Part shown: positions 1-4,313 of the stretch, in pieces
Position numbering within the stretch: position 1 is the first letter of the stretch
Layout of the letters: each line of letters starts with the position of its first letter
DNA from: Hydrogenovibrio sp. UBA654
GTDB lineage: Bacteria > Pseudomonadota > Gammaproteobacteria > Thiomicrospirales > Thiomicrospiraceae
Length of the DNA stretch: 7,944 nucleotides
Direction of reading: 5' to 3'
Assembly (NCBI GenBank): GCA_002299585.1
Contig: DBOE01000060.1
Span: forward strand, 1-7,944
Translations under genes and position numbers: made by a program
The notes under the pieces: generated by a model
What the model saw: only the letters and a program-made list of their open reading frames with translations
Told to the model about the DNA's origin: nothing
The model's database searches: none

Positions 1-92
1 CTTGACAATGGAATAACCATTGCCTGAGAAACATGCCTAGAATTGATAAGCTAGAAGTCCACGCAAAATTTCAATCAGTTATTCAGTGTCTC
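1..92. mobile_element. Possible insertion-sequence end (partial, extends left of window)
   Basis: The first ~92 bases are about 40% GC, and composition falls abruptly to almost pure A/T after about position 100. Read on the minus strand, the stretch begins GGAGACACTGAATAAC (from base 92 leftward), which has the look of an insertion-sequence terminus of the GAGAC type. A short perfect hairpin, CAATGG/CCATTG, lies at 6-11 and 17-22. No open frame of useful length crosses this stretch; one forward frame stops at 25-27 and could be the last codons of a gene lying to the left. The family is not identified and the right boundary is a guess from the composition break. Confidence 0.25.
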
Positions 93-280
93 CTTAACCT
101 TCTATAAAATATTAATATATTATTTATATTTAAGACAGCTGTATTTTTTAATGGGGGTATCAAACAAATGGGGTGTAAATAGAAGGCATATATTTCTTAA
201 AGATGTTAATTATAAATAGCTTATGGCTCATAGTCTAGTACTTTAAAAACGTTAATAAATTGGTTGTTATAAAGTCGTAA

Positions 281-330
281 TGTCCCATTTTAACTTTGCA
301 GAAAAGAGGACATTTCTACTTTGGGTTGAC
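281..330. mobile_element. IS21-like terminal repeat remnant
   Basis: Two imperfect copies of a short motif follow each other at 24-base spacing: CCCATTTTAACTTTG (284-298) and GACATTTCTACTTTG (308-322), matching at 11 of 15 positions. The block starts TGTCCC at 281. Repeated motifs of this kind behind a TGT tip are typical of the ends of IS21-family elements, and the wording resembles ends I recall from gammaproteobacterial IS21 copies. No istA or istB coding sequence follows, so this would be a solo end left after deletion. It could instead be an unrelated local repeat; the assignment rests on memory of the family and not on a search. Confidence 0.35.
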
Positions 331-356
331 GGGGTATAGGTGGAACCTAACCCGTC
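328..356. repeat. Imperfect hairpin next to the IS-like remnant
   Basis: GACGGG (328-333) pairs with CCCGTC (351-356), and TAGG (337-340) with CCTA (346-349), around a TGGAA loop, with a small internal bulge. It is the most GC-rich structure in the left intergenic region. Neither strand has a U-tract after the stem, so it is not a convincing intrinsic terminator. It may be part of the inner end of the mobile-element remnant or a leftover terminator of a lost gene. Confidence 0.4.
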
Positions 357-485
357 CTAAAATAAATTAACAAACAGCAACACAAATCAAGGGTTTTAAA
401 GCATGTGCGGTTAGTTCTGTAGTTTTTCCTTAAGGAGTATAATTATCTTATGCGGGTAAAAATTTCAGAAAAAATAAATAAAAAT
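357..485. other. Gene-free AT-rich stretch upstream of ispB
   Basis: No gene is supported here. There is a TATAAT hexamer at 438-443 without a good -35 partner, and an AAGGAG at 432-437 twelve bases before an ATG at 450. That ATG opens only a 15-codon frame ending at 497, which looks like chance. Together with the mobile-element debris to the left, this completes a 551-base gap in which no tRNA, riboswitch or CRISPR repeat could be recognised. Confidence 0.5.
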
Positions 486-514
486 TTGAACCCTTGACTC
501 TTTCATAATAAAAT
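486..514 (+). promoter_or_regulatory. Probable sigma-70 promoter of ispB
   Basis: TTGAAC (486-491) and TAAAAT (509-514) are separated by exactly 17 bases, matching four and five positions of the sigma-70 consensus. Transcription would start near 521, giving a leader of about 30 nucleotides before the ispB ATG. In AT-rich DNA such matches arise by chance, so the call rests on the ideal spacing and location. Confidence 0.4.
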
Positions 515-551
515 TACCCCCTTTCAATAATATATTAAAAATTTATAATCC

Positions 552-1517
552 ATGACTCTTTCTGAAATTCAAAATTTAATTGCTAATCAAATTAAAAAAA
601 CTGATGAACTAATTTTACATAAACTTTCTTCTGATGTAGTGTTAATAAACCAAATTGGTAACTATATTGTTAATAGTGGTGGTAAGCGACTAAGACCTTT
701 ATTGGTGTTGCTCTGTGCTAAAGCTTGCAACTATCAAGGCAAAGATCATTTAACTATGGCGGCTGTTATTGAGTTTATCCATACTTCAACATTGCTGCAT
801 GACGATGTAATAGATAAATCTAGTACGAGAAGAGGCAATAAAACTGCGAATGAGGTGTGGGGTAATGCGGCTAGTGTTCTAGTAGGAGATTTTTTATATT
901 CTAGATCTTTTGAAATGATGGTTGAACCAAATAATATGCGTATTATGCAAATAATGTCTGAAACAACTAATATTATTGCTGAAGGTGAAGTGTTACAACT
1001 ACTAAATTGTCATGATGCCAATACTACTATCGAAAGATATATGGAGGTGATACATAGAAAAACAGCTAAATTGTTTGAAGCTGCGGCATTAATAGGCCCC
1101 GTTCTTGCAGAAAAAACTGAGTTAGAAAATGCTTTTGCAAGCTATGGTTTGCACTTAGGAGCAGCCTTCCAGATAATCGATGATGCTCTTGATTATATGG
1201 GTAATGAAGAAGAACTTGGTAAAAATATTGGTGATGACTTGGCTGAAGGAAAACCTACCCTACCTCTTATCTATATTCTTGAAAATGGTACAAGTGAAGA
1301 AAAGTCTGTTATCAAAAGAGCTATAGAGATCGAAGGTATAGCTCTTTTGAAGGAGGTTTCTAACATAATAAAAAATAGTGGGGCTATAGAATACACTATC
1401 AATGTAGCAAAACAAGAAGTAGAGCAAGCAAAAAAATCTCTTGCTTTACTTGTTGAATCAAACACTAAAAATGCCCTCTTAAGCTTAGCCGAATTAGCTG
1501 TAAACAGAACGCACTAA
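552..1517 (+). CDS. ispB: Octaprenyl diphosphate synthase (trans-polyprenyl synthetase)
   Basis: This enzyme condenses isopentenyl diphosphate units onto farnesyl diphosphate to build the long all-trans prenyl chain of ubiquinone; it acts in the cytoplasm. The protein has 321 residues against 323 for E. coli IspB and is collinear with it. Visible signatures are GGKR (43-46), the first aspartate-rich motif DDVID (84-88) followed by RR (93-94), the AEGEVLQL block (143-150), and the second aspartate-rich motif DDALD (210-214). The exact chain length is inferred from similarity to IspB and is not proven by the motifs. The ATG at 552 is the first possible start, because an in-frame TAA lies six bases upstream. 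No Shine-Dalgarno sequence is visible before it, so initiation is probably weak or depends on the A/U-rich leader. The gene's usual neighbours rplU and rpmA are not seen here. It converges with the gene at 1522-2124 with only four bases between the stops. Confidence 0.95.
   Translation: MTLSEIQNLIANQIKKTDELILHKLSSDVVLINQIGNYIVNSGGKRLRPLLVLLCAKACNYQGKDHLTMAAVIEFIHTSTLLHDDVIDKSSTRRGNKTANEVWGNAASVLVGDFLYSRSFEMMVEPNNMRIMQIMSETTNIIAEGEVLQLLNCHDANTTIERYMEVIHRKTAKLFEAAALIGPVLAEKTELENAFASYGLHLGAAFQIIDDALDYMGNEEELGKNIGDDLAEGKPTLPLIYILENGTSEEKSVIKRAIEIEGIALLKEVSNIIKNSGAIEYTINVAKQEVEQAKKSLALLVESNTKNALLSLAELAVNRTH
1312..1350. repeat. Perfect 14-bp inverted repeat inside ispB
   Basis: TCAAAAGAGCTATA (1312-1325) is the exact reverse complement of TATAGCTCTTTTGA (1337-1350), with an 11-base loop. 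It covers ispB codons of about 254-267 (VIKRAIEIEGIALL). The reading frame is intact and this part of the protein aligns with E. coli IspB apart from about one residue of length difference, so the repeat is not an obvious insertion. In mRNA it would form a long hairpin. An AAGGAGG follows at 1350-1356 but no ATG stands at a suitable distance behind it. Confidence 0.85.
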
Positions 1518-1521
1518 AAAT

Positions 1522-2124
1522 TTATTTATACATCTTGGTTTCTCCAAAATGCTTATTAAAAGTAGATTTAATATTTAGCTCTTCTAATTTTGCTAATTCG
1601 TTAGCTATTTTTTGTGCATGCTCTTGTTTCTCTACTTCCTTAAATTTCTTATATAGTTCTAAATGTTTAATTCTAGTTTTATCCCAATCTACCCTCCTTA
1701 AAATCCAATTCACAAAAAAACGAATAACATGGTTTTCGTCTAAACTTGCATAAATTACTTCTGGTTTAGGTCTTACTCCATGTAACCTTTCTACTAAAAC
1801 AAGTTGCTTATTACTATCTGCTCTTAATAGCAAATACCCTTGATTAAATTCATCTAGGCTAGTTGAATAATATAATCTAATTACATTGTTAGTATTAAAC
1901 ATGGCTTTGTTTAAAATAGTTGATTCTCGTTTGCCATTAATGCCAACAGTAAATATAAATATATTTTGTGTCATTAAAGCCCTTACAAACTTTTCTAATT
2001 CTTCAAATGGAACTTTTTTAACTCGTTGTATACGAATTTCTTCTTCATAATATAGCTGCCCAGATTTTTTCTCTAGCCGCTTGAAAAAGTACCTTAATCC
2101 CTTTGTTATTTCTTCTTCTTTCAT
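1522..2124 (-). CDS. Hypothetical protein, 200 residues
   Basis: I do not recognise this protein. It is a real gene by its signals: the ATG is preceded by an ideal AAGGAG (2132-2137 on the map) seven bases away, and the frame is open for 200 codons. The protein is charged and hydrophilic, with no signal peptide or membrane segment, so it is probably cytoplasmic. The first 50 residues are rich in Lys, Arg and Glu. A central part (about 52-140) with alternating hydrophobic stretches looks like a mixed alpha/beta fold. Residues of about 148-187 are an uninterrupted Lys/Glu/Leu-rich stretch likely to be a long helix or coiled coil. There are no cysteines. It follows ssb on the same strand, but the terminator at 2185-2207 lies between them, so it probably has its own promoter in 2125-2184; no convincing -35/-10 pair is visible. 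Its 3' end nearly abuts the end of ispB. Confidence 0.8.
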   Translation of the reverse strand: MKEEEITKGLRYFFKRLEKKSGQLYYEEEIRIQRVKKVPFEELEKFVRALMTQNIFIFTVGINGKRESTILNKAMFNTNNVIRLYYSTSLDEFNQGYLLLRADSNKQLVLVERLHGVRPKPEVIYASLDENHVIRFFVNWILRRVDWDKTRIKHLELYKKFKEVEKQEHAQKIANELAKLEELNIKSTFNKHFGETKMYK

Positions 2125-2131
2125 AGATAAA

Positions 2132-2137
2132 CTCCTT
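2132..2137 (-). promoter_or_regulatory. Strong ribosome binding site of the 200-residue gene
   Basis: On the minus strand AAGGAG sits seven bases before the ATG at 2124. It is the best Shine-Dalgarno in the window and fixes the start of an otherwise unrecognised gene. Confidence 0.8.
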
Positions 2138-2184
2138 GTAATAGGTTTATCGGCAAAGCTTGAAAAAAATTAATAAAAAAGTAT

Positions 2185-2207
2185 AAAAAAACCGCTATAA
2201 AGCGGTT
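2185..2207 (-). terminator. Intrinsic terminator of ssb
   Basis: On the minus strand AACCGC (2207-2202) and GCGGTT (2195-2190) form a 6-bp stem around a TTTATA loop. It runs directly into a tract of seven T, two of them inside the stem, ending at 2185. It lies 26 bases beyond the ssb stop codon, the correct place to end the yajR-ssb transcript and to insulate the downstream 200-residue gene. Confidence 0.85.
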
Positions 2208-2233
2208 ATTTATAATAGTGATTTAGTTAAAGG

Positions 2234-2761
2234 TTAAAACGGCACATCATCATCACCAAAGTCATTTTCTGAATATGCTGGTGCTTGTTGCATTGGTGAT
2301 GGCTTATTTTGCGGTTGCACGCCAGCTTGTGGAGGATTATTTTGTTGCATTGCAGGATTGCGTGAAGAATCATGTTGTGGAGCGAAGGATGTATCACCGC
2401 CTTGACGGTTTCCTCCTCCTAACATTTCCATTTTACTATCAAACCCGCTTAATACAACCTCTGTTGAATAGCGATCTTGACCTGTATTTTGATCCTGCCA
2501 TTTTCTAGTTTGTAACTTACCCTCCAAATAAACTAAAGATCCTTTGGTTAAGTATTGGCCTGCTACTTCTGCTAACTTGCCAAACATTACTACTCTATGC
2601 CATTCGGTTTTTTCTTGTTTTTGACCAGTTGTCTTATCATTCCACTGCTCAGAAGTTGCTATACTCAAGTTAGCTATTGCATTACCGTTGGCCGCATATT
2701 TCATTTCTGGATCCATCCCAAGTGTTCCAATCAAGATTACTTTATTAACTCCACGAGCCAT
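2234..2761 (-). CDS. ssb: Single-stranded DNA-binding protein
   Basis: SSB coats single-stranded DNA during replication, recombination and repair, and recruits partner enzymes through its C-terminal tip. The 175-residue protein (E. coli 178) has an N-terminal OB fold over about residues 1-112. The DNA-stacking aromatics W40, W54, F60 and W88 and the tetramer-interface H55 are all in place. A flexible linker of about 113-165, rich in Gln, Asn, Pro and Gly, follows, and the protein ends in the acidic partner-binding tip DFGDDDVPF. The ATG at 2759-2761 has a GGAG (2768-2771) six bases upstream. The 73-base gap from yajR has no terminator, so co-transcription is likely, although an A/T-rich internal promoter (TATATT near 2795-2800) is possible. 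Transcription ends at the hairpin at 2185-2207. Confidence 0.97.
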   Translation of the reverse strand: MARGVNKVILIGTLGMDPEMKYAANGNAIANLSIATSEQWNDKTTGQKQEKTEWHRVVMFGKLAEVAGQYLTKGSLVYLEGKLQTRKWQDQNTGQDRYSTEVVLSGFDSKMEMLGGGNRQGGDTSFAPQHDSSRNPAMQQNNPPQAGVQPQNKPSPMQQAPAYSENDFGDDDVPF

Positions 2762-2834
2762 CTCTTACTCCATTTTAATTTTTAATTTTAATATAAGGAA
2801 ATGATAACCTAATTTTGATTAGATCTAGCTATTT
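2762..2834 (-). other. yajR-ssb intergenic spacer with AT-rich repeats
   Basis: This 73-base spacer holds the ssb ribosome binding site and a run of near-identical ATTTTAATTTTT repeats (about 2772-2793). On the minus strand a short CTAAT/ATTAG stem is present without a T-tract, so it does not look like a terminator. TATATT on the minus strand could be a -10 element for ssb, but its -35 is poor. Confidence 0.4.
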
Positions 2835-4211
2835 TTACCTAAAATATTCTGCCAAGCCAACCTCATTAATAAATTGCCTATCTATTTTAAAAAATACTCT
2901 ACTTTCTTCTAACTTAAAAACCACTTCATGAATTCCATCATCCTCTAACATTTTTTTAGTTAAAGAAGCTATTTCTTGGGTGGTCATAGCACTATTTAAG
3001 GCAACTGTCGCAATACTTAATGGCAAAGGGTTTTTCATATAACTTGCCACTATAAACCAAATCAATCCGATTATTCCCGTAAAATAAAACACACCCTCTA
3101 TACCATAATACTGATAGCTAATTCCTCCAACCAATCCACCTACGGCAGCACCCATAAATTGGCTGCTTGAATAGACCCCACTGGCAGTACCTTTTTTATC
3201 AGCAGGTGAGGTTTTTACTACTAGCGATGGCAGTGAAGCTTCTAATAAATTAAAAGCAGTAAAAAACACTAACAACACAATAGCAAGCCACCAATAGCCA
3301 TGAGGCAGTAACACAAAGGCAAACTGCATTAATGAAATAGTTAAAATAGCTCCCACAAATATCTGCTTCATTTTACCTTTTGATTCAGCCATAATAATAA
3401 ATGGTACCATTAATAAAAATGAAAGCAACATAACAGGAAGGTAAATATGCCAGTGATGTAATACATCTAAACCGGCTTCATCACGCATCATCAAGGGTAC
3501 CGCTATAAACATAGCTGTTAGCATAGCATGCAAAATAAATACCCCAATATCTAAACGCAATAATTCTGTATTTTTTAATACCTCTGCAAACTGACTACTA
3601 TCTGCTTGGGCTTCTCGTTGAAAGCTTTGATTTTTAATTTCTGGTACCGCATAAATTACTAGCAAAACACCTGCTAAAGCAATTAAAGCGGTGATCCAAA
3701 AAATACCCCTAACACCAAACAATGAGCTTAAAAAAGGTCCTAATGCCAAAGATGCAGTGAAGGACAAACCTATGGTGATCCCAACCACAGCCATAGCTCT
3801 TAGCCGAAATTTTTCTTCAACTAAATCTGCTACCGTTGCCATTAATACTGCTGCTACCGCACCCATACCTTGAATAGTTCTACCAACAATCATCAATTCA
3901 ATAGAATCTGCCATTGCACAGACAATAGAGCCAAACATAAACACTAGCATTCCAATAATAACAAGTGGTTTACGCCCATATTTATCGGATAATACTCCAT
4001 AAGGAATTTGTAATAATGCTTGGGTTAGGCCATAAATACCCATAGCTATACCAATCTGTGTACCAGTTACATTTGCAAATTCTTCTTGTGCAAATAAAAC
4101 AAATACGGGGAAAATCATAAACAACCCTAACATTCGGGTTGAAAAAATAGCGGCAATAGAGAAAGTGGCTCGCCGTTCAATCGGACTCATAGATTCTTTA
4201 ACTGTTATCAT
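2835..4211 (-). CDS. yajR: MFS transporter, YajR family, with C-terminal YAM-like domain
   Basis: This is a 12-helix inner-membrane major facilitator protein, probably a proton-coupled exporter; the natural substrate of E. coli YajR is not established. The 458 residues match the 454-residue E. coli protein along their length as recalled. Shared landmarks are the N-terminal ERRAT (12-16), RMLGLFM (26-32), GIYGLTQ (58-64), motif A GVLSDKYGRKP (72-82) and RTIQGMG (111-117). Hydrophobic helices run to about residue 392. The last ~60 residues (about 398-458) are soluble and correspond to the small ferredoxin-like YAM domain that distinguishes YajR from most MFS proteins. Two starts are plausible: the ATG at 4211 or the one at 4190 (M8, MSPIERR). 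Neither has a strong Shine-Dalgarno. The gene lies between uvrA (divergent) and ssb (same strand, 73 bases downstream), an order also found in Pseudomonas. Confidence 0.9.
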   Translation of the reverse strand: MITVKESMSPIERRATFSIAAIFSTRMLGLFMIFPVFVLFAQEEFANVTGTQIGIAMGIYGLTQALLQIPYGVLSDKYGRKPLVIIGMLVFMFGSIVCAMADSIELMIVGRTIQGMGAVAAVLMATVADLVEEKFRLRAMAVVGITIGLSFTASLALGPFLSSLFGVRGIFWITALIALAGVLLVIYAVPEIKNQSFQREAQADSSQFAEVLKNTELLRLDIGVFILHAMLTAMFIAVPLMMRDEAGLDVLHHWHIYLPVMLLSFLLMVPFIIMAESKGKMKQIFVGAILTISLMQFAFVLLPHGYWWLAIVLLVFFTAFNLLEASLPSLVVKTSPADKKGTASGVYSSSQFMGAAVGGLVGGISYQYYGIEGVFYFTGIIGLIWFIVASYMKNPLPLSIATVALNSAMTTQEIASLTKKMLEDDGIHEVVFKLEESRVFFKIDRQFINEVGLAEYFR

Positions 4212-4249
4212 GTTTATTCTTTTTAATAGGACTTTAAACTAGAAAGTAG

Positions 4250-4255
4250 ATTATA
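4250..4255 (-). promoter_or_regulatory. Probable -10 box of the yajR(-ssb) promoter
   Basis: On the minus strand the consensus TATAAT lies 39 bases before the yajR ATG, preceded by GGT, one base off an extended -10. The position 17 bases upstream (ATAACA) is a poor -35. It is the mirror image of the uvrA -10 box. Confidence 0.5.
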
Positions 4256-4272
4256 ACCTAACTAACTATTCT

Positions 4273-4281
4273 TGTTATAAT
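4273..4281 (+). promoter_or_regulatory. Extended -10 promoter of uvrA
   Basis: TGTTATAAT is a perfect extended -10 element (TGnTATAAT), which can work without a good -35; the sequence 17 bases upstream (ATAACC) is indeed poor. Transcription would begin near 4288, about 26 bases before the uvrA ATG. No LexA-type CTG-N10-CAG operator overlaps it. Confidence 0.6.
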
Positions 4282-4313
4282 GTTCGGCTAATCAACTTAT
4301 AGATAGAGTAAAA

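Noticed and set aside
160..280. Decayed transposase gene in the left intergenic region
   Set aside because: Neither strand shows a recognisable protein fragment; stops are frequent in all frames.
328..356. Hairpin as a rho-independent terminator
   Set aside because: No T-tract follows the stem on either strand.
398..420. GCATGTGCGGTT resembling the 3' strand of a group II intron domain V
   Set aside because: No complementary 5' strand or intron-encoded protein is present nearby; a short match only.
450..497. 15-codon frame MRVKISEKINKNLNP upstream of ispB as a leader peptide
   Set aside because: The AAGGAG is twelve bases from the ATG, the frame shows no regulatory codon run and no attenuator hairpin follows; its end overlaps the proposed ispB -35.
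1..551. tRNA, small RNA or riboswitch upstream of ispB
   Set aside because: No cloverleaf arms, TTCRA-type T loop or known aptamer core could be found by eye.
2184..2210. CRISPR-like or dispersed repeat at the ssb 3' end
   Set aside because: A single stem-loop with a T-tract on the minus strand; fully explained as a terminator.
4212..4313. SOS (LexA) operator controlling uvrA
   Set aside because: No CTG-N10-CAG type palindrome is present in the intergenic region, although E. coli uvrA and ssb share one.
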